Both the position numbers and the translations under genes were made by a program. This document shows, piece by piece, positions 16,022 to 24,856 of a stretch of 64,000 bases of DNA. The notes under the pieces were generated by a model that was given only the letters and a program-made list of their open reading frames with translations, did no database searches and was not told the DNA's origin. Source of the DNA: CAYNRA01 sp046296415 (GTDB lineage: Bacteria > Bacteroidota > Bacteroidia > Cytophagales > Spirosomataceae). Within the stretch, counting starts at the first letter, position 1. Every line of letters starts with the position of its first letter. Where the stretch lies: NCBI GenBank assembly GCA_046296415.1, contig JBKBLN010000001.1, positions 124,001-188,000 of the forward strand, read 5' to 3'.

Positions 16022-18187
16022 TTAGTAAAGAACCTGCAAATTACCTGACTTTTCGATAGATTCCAGAGTAGTTTTTATTTTAAGGTTAAATTTATACTGG
16101 CCCAGTGGTACTCGTCGCCCCTGCCAAGTGCCGTCCCAAATGTCTTTTGGGTTTTGAGTACTCCATATTTCTTGACTTTGGCGGTTTAGAATTCGAAGAT
16201 CATAAGTTTCAAGATTAATAAATCTCCCTTTGGGTCCCCAGGTGTCATTGATACCATCGCCATTGGGTGAAAAGGCGGTTGGTATAAATATCTTAAATTG
16301 AAGCGGAATGCGTACGGTGTTAGAATAGCTGGCACGTCCTGTGGTGCTGATGGCTTCGATGCGGTAATCGGCAAATTCTTCGAATGAATCCAAATCAGGG
16401 AAATGGCGATTGACCACCGGGGTAAATTGCGCCTCGATCCCGTTTTTAGTGTTTTCGGCAAAGAAAACAGTATATTGATCAATTTCGCCCGGCTGAAAAG
16501 GGCTTTGAGGGCTCCAGATCAGTTCATTTGTGGGCAATGATTGGAGGTGAATTGTGCAGGCAGGTTCCGACCACTCCGAGTAGATCAAACATTCATCTTG
16601 AACCCGCACTTGGTAGCAAAACGAGGCTTGAGCGGGTTGAGCGGCAGGATCAATCCAAGGGAATTGGTTTATGCCGTTTATTTTGTCTTGGATATCAAAA
16701 GAAACCAGTTCAAATGGCCAAGGGGCCGTCGGTTTGTCGGCATATAAGTGGACTTGTTGATTCGACACTACCGAGACCCGTACGTCCGGAGCCGGGGGCT
16801 TGGGTAAGGTGGCTCGATCCACGCATAGGATATTGGAGTAGCTCAGGGCGGTGAACGGGGAGCTTGCATCTGGGAAAGGACTTCTCAGAATACCCTCAGT
16901 TCTCCAAACCAATTGGTAACACGATTCTTTGAGACAACTCGAATTTGAATCGAAATAAGGTGATGATGTGGCTAATGGAGATAAATCTTTCGGAGCAGTC
17001 TTTCCAATTTCTGCTCTTGAATCATATCGTTGAACTGAAACTAAACTTGATCCAATTTTGGTATCTTCACCAATGCTAGGAAGTAGTCCTTTGATTGACT
17101 CTGCAGAGGGCGCTGACCAATTGAGTTGATTTTTCATTACCTCCACGACCAACACTTCATCTAATTTAATCTGGCAGATTTCATTCGTAATATTACTTGG
17201 ACAGTATTTACGACGATTGGCCACAATACAAAATGACCCAATATTTTTTGGTAGATCGAGGACATTTGTACCTGCTTTGATGGTTTGAAATGGTGTAAAA
17301 GGGTCTTGATACGCCTCATCCCAATTTCGAATGAAAAGGTCAAATTCCCCTCTAGGTGCATTAGAGAGATCTACCGTTATAATGTCCGGATCTTCAATAT
17401 CTTGGGTGAGGTTAGTTAGAATAGCAAAATTACTTTTTCCTCTTGTGTTCACTTCTATAGGTGCTGATTTGCCGCACGTAGTGCCAGGGGCGGGTCCAAT
17501 AGAAAAAATCCGAGAATCAATACTAGCCGAAATTGGAAATGACTTCTTGATTAATGGATCGATTCGTGGATCAACAGTTGATTTTGTTCCATCATTCCAA
17601 TCGATAGTAAGATTTCCTAAAGCTAGGTTACTTGGGTCATCAAGAAAAATGAATACATCTCCATTCGTGCAAGACTCAAATGTGACTTTGGGCGTTCTCA
17701 TCGGCCGCACGGTTACATTGATACAGCCTATGATATTGGCCGTTCCGCGTTGTCCGACCAAAAGGAGTGTCACGATGCGGTCCAACTCATCTGGGTTGGA
17801 AAGGCGTACACTGGATAAATTGGTTTGGGGTAAGGAAGAAAGTTGACTAAAGGTTTGATTTTGGTATCCTTGGTAAATAGTAAAGTTGGAGATTCCTGTC
17901 ACATCAAATGTTACCGTTTCTCCACTGCAAATGGTTGTTTGATTGACCGTCGGGGTGAATCGAGTGTAGCCCGTAGGTGCAGCGGCGCAAAGGTCTTGGG
18001 CAAGACAGGTAAGGCCTAGGTTAGGTGTGACAAAGAATAAGTAGAAAACAACGAGTACAAGCAAAATGCGAGAATTGGAGGAAGTTATTTTGGTCTCGAA
18101 ATCAAAACTGCACAGGGTCTTATTTCCCAAATGACAGGAATTTTCCATGGAATCGCTAGACAAAACAAACCACCTCCAATTCATCAC
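16022..18187 (-). CDS. Secreted protein with type B T9SS C-terminal sorting domain
   Basis: A 721-residue protein. A hydrophobic stretch at about 40-62 (ILLVLVVFYLFFVTPNLGL) ending near CLAQD can act as a signal peptide but has an unusually long leader before it, so a start at the second internal Met (14) is possible. The middle is rich in Ig-like/fibronectin-like beta segments with many Cys. The last 85 or so residues (FIPTAFSPNGDGINDTWGP to NLQVLY) are the CHU_C/gliding-motility-associated type B sorting domain recognised by the type IX secretion system. The product should be exported and attached to or released from the cell surface. It lies 4 nt ahead of the initiating sugar transferase, so it is probably cotranscribed with the polysaccharide genes. 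Confidence 0.82.
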   Translation of the reverse strand: MMNWRWFVLSSDSMENSCHLGNKTLCSFDFETKITSSNSRILLVLVVFYLFFVTPNLGLTCLAQDLCAAAPTGYTRFTPTVNQTTICSGETVTFDVTGISNFTIYQGYQNQTFSQLSSLPQTNLSSVRLSNPDELDRIVTLLLVGQRGTANIIGCINVTVRPMRTPKVTFESCTNGDVFIFLDDPSNLALGNLTIDWNDGTKSTVDPRIDPLIKKSFPISASIDSRIFSIGPAPGTTCGKSAPIEVNTRGKSNFAILTNLTQDIEDPDIITVDLSNAPRGEFDLFIRNWDEAYQDPFTPFQTIKAGTNVLDLPKNIGSFCIVANRRKYCPSNITNEICQIKLDEVLVVEVMKNQLNWSAPSAESIKGLLPSIGEDTKIGSSLVSVQRYDSRAEIGKTAPKDLSPLATSSPYFDSNSSCLKESCYQLVWRTEGILRSPFPDASSPFTALSYSNILCVDRATLPKPPAPDVRVSVVSNQQVHLYADKPTAPWPFELVSFDIQDKINGINQFPWIDPAAQPAQASFCYQVRVQDECLIYSEWSEPACTIHLQSLPTNELIWSPQSPFQPGEIDQYTVFFAENTKNGIEAQFTPVVNRHFPDLDSFEEFADYRIEAISTTGRASYSNTVRIPLQFKIFIPTAFSPNGDGINDTWGPKGRFINLETYDLRILNRQSQEIWSTQNPKDIWDGTWQGRRVPLGQYKFNLKIKTTLESIEKSGNLQVLY

Positions 18188-18202
18188 TTATCTTACCATG
18201 TG

Positions 18203-19267
18203 TTATTTTAGTATTTGCTCAGCCAACCAATCTCCCACCTCAGAAGTCGAATACGCTTGGCCACCATCGGCGATGTCGACGGTCACAATTCCCTGCTCCA
18301 AGGAAAGATCCACTACTTTTTTGATTACCTCTGCCTCTTCGGTTAGGTTGAAGGCATATTCAAACATCATCGCCGCGGAAAGGACAGTTCCGAGTGGATT
18401 GGCCATGTTTTTTCCAGCCGCCTGCGGATATGACCCATGAATAGGCTCAAACACGGAGGTATGTAAGCCAATCGAGGCGGAAGGCATGAGACCCATGGAG
18501 CCGGAAATGACCGAGGCCTCATCTGTCAAAATATCGCCAAACATGTTTTCGGTTACCATCACGTCAAATCCTTCAGGCCATTGGATGATCCGCATCGCGG
18601 CAGCGTCGACAAACAGGTATTCCGTTTCTACCTCTGGAAATTCTTTCTCAATTTCTTGGCCGACTTCCCGCCAAAGTCGTGAAGATTCCAACACATTCGC
18701 CTTATCGACAATACAAAGTTTTTTCCGGCGATTCATAGCATACTCGTACGCCAGCCGGATGATGCGCTCGACTTCCTCCCGGGTGTACACACAAACATCC
18801 CATGCTTTGTCTCGAGTTTCGTTTCTTCCTTTTTCTCCAAAGTAAATACCACCGGTCAATTCCCGAATGCAAACAAAGTCTGCCTTTTCAATGAGCTCTC
18901 GGCGAAGAGGAGATTTATGCAACAAGGAAGGAAATACCAACGTGGGACGAATGTTGGCGTAGAGTCCTAACTTTTTCCGCATGGCCAACAAGCCTTGTTC
19001 AGGGCGAACTTTAGCGGACGGATCGTTGTCAAATCGAGGATGGCCAATGGCGCCAAATAACACGGCATCTGCCTTCATGCACACCTCATGTGTTTCATCT
19101 GGGTACGGGTTCCCCGTCGCGTCGATGGCTGCTGCCCCGGTTAGGGCGTGTGTGAGCGAAACGTTGTGGTTAAATTTAGTTGCGACTGCCTGCACCACTT
19201 TGAGTGCTTGATCGATTACTTCAGGCCCAATGCCATCTCCTGCGAGGACTGCAATGTTTAAATTCAT
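18203..19267 (-). CDS. leuB: 3-isopropylmalate dehydrogenase
   Basis: A 354-residue NAD-dependent decarboxylating dehydrogenase for the third step of leucine synthesis. It begins NIAVLAGDGIGPEVIDQAL; DKANVLESSRLWREV and NMFGDILTDEASVISGSMGLMPSASIG are the isocitrate/isopropylmalate dehydrogenase signature, and HGSYPQAAGKNMANPLGT is the NAD-binding loop. Length is normal. It is detached from leuCDA by three oxidoreductase-module genes and has a terminator and a promoter of its own upstream. The next gene starts 15 nt after its stop, so transcripts may continue into the polysaccharide locus. Confidence 0.95.
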   Translation of the reverse strand: MNLNIAVLAGDGIGPEVIDQALKVVQAVATKFNHNVSLTHALTGAAAIDATGNPYPDETHEVCMKADAVLFGAIGHPRFDNDPSAKVRPEQGLLAMRKKLGLYANIRPTLVFPSLLHKSPLRRELIEKADFVCIRELTGGIYFGEKGRNETRDKAWDVCVYTREEVERIIRLAYEYAMNRRKKLCIVDKANVLESSRLWREVGQEIEKEFPEVETEYLFVDAAAMRIIQWPEGFDVMVTENMFGDILTDEASVISGSMGLMPSASIGLHTSVFEPIHGSYPQAAGKNMANPLGTVLSAAMMFEYAFNLTEEAEVIKKVVDLSLEQGIVTVDIADGGQAYSTSEVGDWLAEQILK

Positions 19268-19320
19268 GTATGGTATGGTTGTTTTCCCAATTTCAATGGG
19301 TTTGGAAGGTGTTTATTACA

Positions 19321-19352
19321 CAAAAGTATCCAAAACCGAGGAAAATTGGAAA
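19321..19352 (-). promoter_or_regulatory. Candidate promoter of leuB
   Basis: On the minus strand the box TACTTTTG (19328-19321) fits the Bacteroidota -7 consensus TAnnTTTG, with TTTC (19352-19349) 20 nt upstream in place of TTTG. The predicted start of transcription, about 19314, leaves a leader of some 47 nt before the leuB ATG. It lies between the hairpin after the TIM-barrel gene and leuB. Confidence 0.55.
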
Positions 19353-19405
19353 TCGAATCAAGGGTATTTGAGTCGAAAACCAAACCCAAATCTCAGGAAA
19401 AGCTA

Positions 19406-19436
19406 GGGGAGGGAAAGGGGCTACCCTTTCCCCTCC
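19406..19436 (-). terminator. GC-rich hairpin after the TIM-barrel gene
   Basis: A purine/pyrimidine stem of about 12 pairs with one bulge (GGAGGGAAAGGG against CCCTTTCCCCTCC) lies 7 nt after the TIM-barrel stop codon. The U-tract on the minus strand is weak (a short run after AGC), so it may be a partial terminator or an mRNA 3'-end stabiliser. Confidence 0.5.
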
Positions 19437-19442
19437 GTAAAA

Positions 19443-20288
19443 TTACAATCCTTTCAAATAAGCAATGCTTTTGGGAACATTGGTTTCCTCAAGATTGGAC
19501 TCATCTTCAATAAAGTAATGTTGAATTCCTGCTTTTTTAGCGGCTTTGAAAATGGCTGGGAAATTGGCTTGACCTGTCCCGAGAACGACATCATTTTCGG
19601 CTGGGGTGTGGCCAGTCAGATCGCCTTTGACTCCTTTTTTCAAGTCTTTTAAGTGCATTAACTTGAATCTTTTTCCGTATTGGGTAAGAAGGGCCTCTGG
19701 ATTTCCACCTCCGTGTAAGGTCCAAAGGATGTCCATTTCAAAGGAAACATGCGCGGGATTCGTTTGCTGAATCATGTAGTCAAATAAGGTTCCATTGAGG
19801 TGGGGGAGAAACTCATACCCATGGTTATGGTAACAGAAAATGATTCCTTGTTCGGCCAATATTTTTCCGGCTGCATTGAAAACCTGAATCGCGCGGTTGG
19901 CATCCTCCAAACCAAATTTCCCACTTTTATGGGGAATCCAAGCACACATCACGTACTTCGCACCGAGAGCTTTGGCTTGTTTGACAATGGCCATCGGGTC
20001 TTTTTCCAGTTGTTCGAAGGAGCATCCCGTGGCAGGAATCGAGATGCCTCGTGCATCACACAAGGCTTTGAATTCCTCGGCTGTCATGCCTGCGGTGGGT
20101 CCACCTTCTAATTCCGTGATGCCCATTTTTTGGATCATATCCAATGTGCCGACCGGGTCTTTAGGGAATTGTTTACGAAAGGTGTACGCCTGAACCCCAA
20201 TAGGATAGGTGTACAGTCCTTTTTTTTGTGCCCAGCTTGGCAAACAGAGCATGGTCAGTAAAAATAGAAGTAAGCCTGATTTTTTCAT
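19443..20288 (-). CDS. Secreted sugar isomerase/epimerase-like TIM-barrel protein
   Basis: A 281-residue xylose-isomerase-like TIM-barrel protein with a clear signal peptide (KKSGLLLFLLTMLCLPSWAQ, cut after residue 20 or so). Metal-binding residues are expected in ELEGG, CYHNHGYEF, SFEMDILWTLHGG, LMHLKDL and HYFIEDESN, which match the usual Glu/Asp/His/Glu set. Cytoplasmic family members isomerise sugar phosphates; exported ones next to sugar oxidoreductases have been linked to processing of 3-keto-glycosides. Here it follows a GMC oxidoreductase by 12 nt, so a role on oxidised sugars in the periplasm is likely but unproven. Confidence 0.8.
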   Translation of the reverse strand: MKKSGLLLFLLTMLCLPSWAQKKGLYTYPIGVQAYTFRKQFPKDPVGTLDMIQKMGITELEGGPTAGMTAEEFKALCDARGISIPATGCSFEQLEKDPMAIVKQAKALGAKYVMCAWIPHKSGKFGLEDANRAIQVFNAAGKILAEQGIIFCYHNHGYEFLPHLNGTLFDYMIQQTNPAHVSFEMDILWTLHGGGNPEALLTQYGKRFKLMHLKDLKKGVKGDLTGHTPAENDVVLGTGQANFPAIFKAAKKAGIQHYFIEDESNLEETNVPKSIAYLKGL

Positions 20289-20300
20289 AAGCGGAATAGG

Positions 20301-21998
20301 TTATAGGTTGCGTTTTTTTACTTGATCGACGGCATATTGGGCGGCTCGGGCGGCCAAAGCCATGTAGGTTAGAGATGGATTTTGAGTGCCTGAAGAGGTC
20401 ATGCAAGCTCCATCGGTTACAAAAACATTCGGACAGGCGTGCATTTGATTGAATCCGTTCAATAGGCTCGTTTTGGGGTCTAAACCCATCCGGACACCCC
20501 CCATTTCATGAATGTCTGATCCAGGTGGATTTTTGGTATCGACCGTCCGGATGTCTTGGCAGCCCGCTCGTTCGAACATTTCGGCGATATTTTGCCGGTA
20601 GTGAGCCACCATGCGGTCGTCATTATCAGTCCAGTCACAAGACAACACCAATTGGGGGATACCATATTTATCCCGCAGCGTTTCATGCAAACGAACGTGA
20701 TTGGTTTCGATTGGGACACATTCACCCATCATCCAACTGCTTAAGTACCAGTCTCCTGGATTTTGTTTCAGCAAGTTTTCTCTGAGCGTATCTCCAATTC
20801 CCTCTTGGGAGACACCCATGCCGCGCCCTCCCCCTATTCCGGCAGCATAACCTCGAAGAAAATCCGTTTCTTGTCGATGCAAATTTTGAAAGCGAGGGAT
20901 GTAGGAGTGGCTTGGATTATTTCCGGCTGTCTTGAACTCCTTGAATCCCACATGACGACCTTGCACCTGCCCACGGTAATTATGCCAGGTGATGTACTTA
21001 CCCAAAAGGCCAGAATCATTTCCTAGCCCATTTGGAAAGCGACTGGACGTCGAATGGAGTAGGATCAGGTTGGTGTTCAAGGCCGAGGCATTGACAAAAA
21101 TGATACGCGCAGCAAATTCAATGGTCTGGTTGGTTTGGCGATCGATGATCCGGACTCCAGTGGCTTTATTTCGTTTGGTATCGTAGAGAATGGAGTGTAC
21201 GACACTGTGTGGGCGAAGTGTTAGATTACCCGTTTTAGCTGCCCATGGAAGGGTAGAGGAGTTGGAACTGAAATAACCTCCGTAGATACAACCTCGGTCG
21301 CACATGCGCTGGTGTTGGCATTTAGCCCGGCCTTGGTCTGCATGAATGGGTTGAGGATCCGTTAGATGGGCACATCGGGCTTGAATAAGATGGCGACCGG
21401 GAAATTCCTTGGCAATAACCTGTTGTAAATGGGATTCGATGCAGCTTAGTTCAAAACCTGGCATGAATTCGCCATCAGGGAGGTGAGGAAGTCCGTCTCG
21501 ATTTCCGGCAATACCGGCAAATTTTTCTACATGACTGTACCACGGAGCCAGGTCTTTGTATCGAATGGGCCAGTTGACGGCAAAGCCATCTCGGGCGGGG
21601 CCTTCAAAGTCGAGGTCGCTCCATCGCTGGGTTTGTCGTGCCCACAACAGGCTCTTTCCTCCGACATGATATCCGCGGACCCACCGAAACGGTTTTTCGT
21701 ATACCACGGGTTGTTCGTCATCAGAAATGGCCCAATGCATGGTTTCCTCCCGCATAAAGGAGGCGAATCGATGGTTCTCTTTGTTTTTTAAGGGTACCGC
21801 CCCACGATAAGGCAGTTCCCAAGGAGCTTTGGAAGCAGTGGGGTAATCGGTGATATGGTCAACGGGGCGTCCTCGCTCTAATACGAGAGTTTTGAGTCCT
21901 GTTTCACAGAGTTCTTTGGCAGCCCAACCCCCACTGACGCCCGAGCCAATGACGATGGCATCGTAGGTATGCGATTTTGGAATAAAAGATGAATTCAT
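20301..21998 (-). CDS. GMC-family FAD-dependent sugar oxidoreductase (large subunit)
   Basis: A 565-residue flavoprotein of the GMC family. YDAIVIGSGVSGGWAAKEL is the FAD loop, and the C-terminal part has IHEMGGVRMGLDP, FVTDGACMTSSGTQNPSLTYMALAARAA, typical of gluconate 2-dehydrogenase and glucoside 3-dehydrogenase large subunits. A Cys-rich CQHQRMCDRGC segment lies in the middle, as in sorbitol/gluconate-type enzymes. It has no signal peptide of its own; the small subunit, which has a Tat-like signal, probably carries it to the periplasm. The start at 21998 overlaps the small-subunit stop as ATGA, showing coupling. The longer frame to 22022 is less likely. No cytochrome subunit gene is adjacent. 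Confidence 0.88.
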   Translation of the reverse strand: MNSSFIPKSHTYDAIVIGSGVSGGWAAKELCETGLKTLVLERGRPVDHITDYPTASKAPWELPYRGAVPLKNKENHRFASFMREETMHWAISDDEQPVVYEKPFRWVRGYHVGGKSLLWARQTQRWSDLDFEGPARDGFAVNWPIRYKDLAPWYSHVEKFAGIAGNRDGLPHLPDGEFMPGFELSCIESHLQQVIAKEFPGRHLIQARCAHLTDPQPIHADQGRAKCQHQRMCDRGCIYGGYFSSNSSTLPWAAKTGNLTLRPHSVVHSILYDTKRNKATGVRIIDRQTNQTIEFAARIIFVNASALNTNLILLHSTSSRFPNGLGNDSGLLGKYITWHNYRGQVQGRHVGFKEFKTAGNNPSHSYIPRFQNLHRQETDFLRGYAAGIGGGRGMGVSQEGIGDTLRENLLKQNPGDWYLSSWMMGECVPIETNHVRLHETLRDKYGIPQLVLSCDWTDNDDRMVAHYRQNIAEMFERAGCQDIRTVDTKNPPGSDIHEMGGVRMGLDPKTSLLNGFNQMHACPNVFVTDGACMTSSGTQNPSLTYMALAARAAQYAVDQVKKRNL

Positions 21999-22516
21999 GC
22001 GGGGGGAGTTAGGGGTACACAACCATGATAATATCCGGGAGCAACTTCATATCCATAATGTTCTTGCATGACATAGGACGACGTTGTGTAACCTCGAATG
22101 ACTTCTCGGCGCATCCAAGTAAAAAACAAGGCACTGTCCTCGGAGCTTGGTGCACTGAGCCGAATCAACAAACTTGTTCGCTGGTCGGACGTACAGTCGG
22201 GAAAACTTTGTTGGTAGATGTCCTTGGCATAGGTATCTAAACTTCGCAGTTCTTGTCGAACGATCCGCTGAGTCTCTTCGTCATAGCAATCGCGTAGAAG
22301 GCGAAGTAAAAAATCGTCTACCCCGACGTCCAAGGCACCTGGGTGGCCATTTCCCGCCGGAATGAGAGTTTGCAATACAGCATCCAGCAGCTTTTTTTCG
22401 GCTGGTGGAAAAAAATCAAGAGCGGGCTCTTGGCCTAAAGCCGGCCAAGTCCACAGGGCACCCAACGTCAAAGCAAGAGAACGTATAGACGCCCGGCGTG
22501 AAATCGGTGTCTGCAT
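21995..22516 (-). CDS. Gluconate 2-dehydrogenase subunit 3 family protein
   Basis: A 173-residue small subunit. The N-terminus has SRRASIRSLALTLGALWTWPALG, a twin-arginine-like signal (RR followed by a hydrophobic core). The mature part starts ALDFFPPAEKKLLDAVLQTLIPAGNGHPGALDVGVDDFL, the characteristic core of the family. In known enzymes the small subunit helps fold and export the flavin subunit encoded next to it, and the two overlap by 4 nt here. It is the first gene of the oxidation module, just after the leuA terminator and a candidate promoter. Confidence 0.87.
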   Translation of the reverse strand: MQTPISRRASIRSLALTLGALWTWPALGQEPALDFFPPAEKKLLDAVLQTLIPAGNGHPGALDVGVDDFLLRLLRDCYDEETQRIVRQELRSLDTYAKDIYQQSFPDCTSDQRTSLLIRLSAPSSEDSALFFTWMRREVIRGYTTSSYVMQEHYGYEVAPGYYHGCVPLTPPA

Positions 22517-22561
22517 GTTTAGGTAGGGTTGAATAGGGTAGGTCTATTTCGGTTGTCTAGA

Positions 22562-22569
22562 CAAACTTA
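22562..22569 (-). promoter_or_regulatory. Candidate -7 box for the sugar-oxidation module
   Basis: TAAGTTTG on the minus strand fits TAnnTTTG exactly. No good TTTG lies 19-21 nt upstream, so only one half of the promoter is seen. Its place, between the leuA terminator and the small-subunit start (leader about 39 nt), supports the call. Confidence 0.42.
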
Positions 22570-22600
22570 CATTTTTTCTAGGAAGAAGCATATAAAGTAG

Positions 22601-22637
22601 AAAAAAAAGAAAAGCCACGTACCGATCGGCACGTGGC
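22601..22637 (-). terminator. Rho-independent terminator of leuCDA
   Basis: The minus strand reads GCCACGTGCCGATCGGTACGTGGC followed by TTTTCTTTTTTTT. The stem is a 24-nt near-palindrome with a single mismatch pair and the U-rich tail is strong. It lies 24 nt after the leuA stop codon. Confidence 0.88.
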
Positions 22638-22660
22638 GAGGAAGGTTTTGGTGTACTTTT

Positions 22661-24175
22661 TTAGATGAGGTTGAGCATTTTTTGGGTAGCGATGATGGCG
22701 GAGACGGTCTGGTCGGAGTCGAGTCCACGGGTTTTCATGTCGCGTCCTTCATGGTGCCAAGTGATGATGGTTTCACACAAAGCATCTGTTTTTCCGCCGG
22801 GGGGAATCCGGACGGTGTAGTCTGTCAGAATCGGCAGGGATTTTTTCTTTTTTTGGTAGATTTTCTTCAATGCTTTCATGAAGGCATCGTATTGTCCATC
22901 TCCTTGTGCGTGCTCCTCAAAGATTTGCCCATCCATTTGGATCTGCAAGGTGGCGGAGGGTTGCAAGTTTTTGGCGTGGGTCAATACGTAATTGATGATC
23001 ACGACTTTTTCCTCGATGGCATTGCTATCCAATACATCCGATAAGATATAGGGAAGGTCTTCACGGGTGACGACTTCCTTGCGGTCTCCAAGCTCGATGA
23101 TGCGTTGGGTTACTTTTTTCAACTCATCTGGAGCCAGGGTGATGCCAAGTTCACGTAAATTATTTTCGATATTGGCTTTTCCGGAAGTCTTGCCCAAGGC
23201 ATAAACGCGGGTACGGCCAAATCGCTCGGGCATCAGGTCGCTGAAATAGAGATTATTTTTCTTGTCGCCATCGGCATGGATGCCCGCGGTTTGGGTAAAT
23301 ACGTTTTCTCCAACAATGGGTTTGTTGGTGGGGATCCGAATACCCGAAAAGGTTTCTACGATTTTACTAACCGAGTATAGCGATTTCTCATTCACTTGAG
23401 TCGTGACTTCCGGCATCATATCATTCAAAACGGCTAAGCAGCTTGCCAAAGGAGCATTGCCTGCGCGTTCTCCCATGCCATTGACCGTGAGGTGTAATCC
23501 ACGGGCACCAGCTTTAAGGGCTTCCATGACATTGGCCACGCTCAGGTCGTAATCGTTGTGGGCATGAAAATCGAAATGCGTAGTAGGATACCTATCTACC
23601 AAGGTCTTGACAAAAGAAAAAGACTCTGCAGGGGTTAAAATACCCAGCGTGTCGGGCAGTAAGATTCGTTCGATTGGCCAGGTGGTGAGAGCATCCAACA
23701 TAGCCAAAACGTACTCAGGAGAATGACGCATGCCATTGCTCCAGTCTTCGAGGTAGACATTCACCAAAAACTGTTCAGCTCTGGCGTGCTGAATCACGGA
23801 TTGAATATCATCTAGGTGCTCTTGAGGCGACTTCTTCAGTTGATGCGTGACATGATTCAACGACCCCTTCGTCAGAAGATTCATTACTCGGGCACCCGCC
23901 GATTTCATCCATTGAATGGAATCTAGGCCATCGACAAAGGTGAGAACCTCGATACGATCCAACATGCCTTGAGCGGCAGCCCAACTTGTGATTTTTTGTA
24001 CCGCCTGAAATTCACCTTCCGACACACGGGCGGAGGCCACTTCGATGCGGTCCACTTTGACTTCTTGCAACAACATTTGTGCAATGGTCAACTTTTCTGA
24101 GGCGGAAAACGACACACCGGAGGTTTGTTCCCCATCTCGGAGTGTCGTATCCATGATTTCAATGCGGCGGGCCAT
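22661..24175 (-). CDS. leuA: 2-isopropylmalate synthase (LeuA2/citramalate-synthase-like)
   Basis: A 504-residue HMG-CoA-lyase-like enzyme. IMDTTLRDGEQTSGVSFS is the N-terminal catalytic signature, and FDFHAHNDYDLSVANVMEAL with LHLTVNGMGERAGNAPL carries the metal-binding His-x-His region. The last 130 or so residues form the LeuA regulatory dimer domain that binds the end product. Length and N-terminus fit the short class that contains both isopropylmalate synthase and citramalate synthase, and sequence reading cannot separate them with certainty. Position after leuC and leuD and before a strong terminator favours isopropylmalate synthase. Condensing acetyl-CoA with 2-oxoisovalerate is the first committed step to leucine. 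Confidence 0.85.
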   Translation of the reverse strand: MARRIEIMDTTLRDGEQTSGVSFSASEKLTIAQMLLQEVKVDRIEVASARVSEGEFQAVQKITSWAAAQGMLDRIEVLTFVDGLDSIQWMKSAGARVMNLLTKGSLNHVTHQLKKSPQEHLDDIQSVIQHARAEQFLVNVYLEDWSNGMRHSPEYVLAMLDALTTWPIERILLPDTLGILTPAESFSFVKTLVDRYPTTHFDFHAHNDYDLSVANVMEALKAGARGLHLTVNGMGERAGNAPLASCLAVLNDMMPEVTTQVNEKSLYSVSKIVETFSGIRIPTNKPIVGENVFTQTAGIHADGDKKNNLYFSDLMPERFGRTRVYALGKTSGKANIENNLRELGITLAPDELKKVTQRIIELGDRKEVVTREDLPYILSDVLDSNAIEEKVVIINYVLTHAKNLQPSATLQIQMDGQIFEEHAQGDGQYDAFMKALKKIYQKKKKSLPILTDYTVRIPPGGKTDALCETIITWHHEGRDMKTRGLDSDQTVSAIIATQKMLNLI

Positions 24176-24190
24176 ATCAAGGGGTTCTAA

Positions 24191-24787
24191 TTAGAACAAA
24201 CGTTGCTTTTCGAACGCTTTGATCTCGGTTTCTAGGGAACGGAGGTAATCGATATCGTCAAAACCGTTCATCATATTATGTTTTTTGTACCCGTTGATAT
24301 CGAATGACTCCGAGGCACCGGTGGCGAGAATAGTTACCGATTGCTCGGGAAGGTTCACCACGATTTCGGTGGTAGGGTCGGCTTCAATGGCTTGAAAAAT
24401 TTGATCCAAGAATTCGGGGCTGACCGTGACAGGTAGAATGCCGATGTTCAATGAATTATTTTTGAAGATATCGGCAAAGAAGCTAGAGATCACACACCGG
24501 AAGCCGTAATCATAGATGGCCCAGGCAGCATGTTCTCGGCTAGAGCCAGATCCAAAGTTGCGTCCAGCGACCAAAATCTTGCCAGAATACAACGGATTGT
24601 TAAGTACAAAATCAGCTTTGGGACGGTCGTCGTTATGGAAACGCCAATCACGAAATAGATTATCACCAAATCCCTCCCGTTTGGTAGCTTTCAAAAAACG
24701 AGCCGGAATGATTTGGTCGGTGTCCACATTCTCTAGAGGAAGTGGAACGGCAGAACTTTGGAGTATTTGAAAAGGATCGTATGCCAT
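24191..24787 (-). CDS. leuD: 3-isopropylmalate dehydratase small subunit
   Basis: A 198-residue swivel domain of the isopropylmalate isomerase. ENVDTDQIIPARFLK (about 19-33) and GRNFGSGSSREHAAWAIYDYGF (about 75-96) are the family motifs. It pairs with LeuC to move the hydroxyl group from C2 to C3 of isopropylmalate. It lies 69 nt after leuC, with a strong hairpin in that gap, and 15 nt before leuA. Confidence 0.95.
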   Translation of the reverse strand: MAYDPFQILQSSAVPLPLENVDTDQIIPARFLKATKREGFGDNLFRDWRFHNDDRPKADFVLNNPLYSGKILVAGRNFGSGSSREHAAWAIYDYGFRCVISSFFADIFKNNSLNIGILPVTVSPEFLDQIFQAIEADPTTEIVVNLPEQSVTILATGASESFDINGYKKHNMMNGFDDIDYLRSLETEIKAFEKQRLF

Positions 24788-24805
24788 AATGATGGTGGAA
24801 AAGGT

Positions 24806-24828
24806 GCCGTGCGCTTTGGGCGCACGGC
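24806..24828 (-). terminator. Hairpin between leuC and leuD
   Basis: A perfect 9-bp GC-rich stem (GCCGTGCGC with GCGCACGGC, loop of 5) stands in the 69-nt gap between leuC and leuD. Short T runs follow it on both strands. Inside an operon it is more likely to be a partial terminator or an RNA processing/stability element that sets LeuC:LeuD ratio than a full stop. Confidence 0.6.
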
Positions 24829-24856
24829 CTTTTCTATTTTTAGGTTAAAAAAGAGC

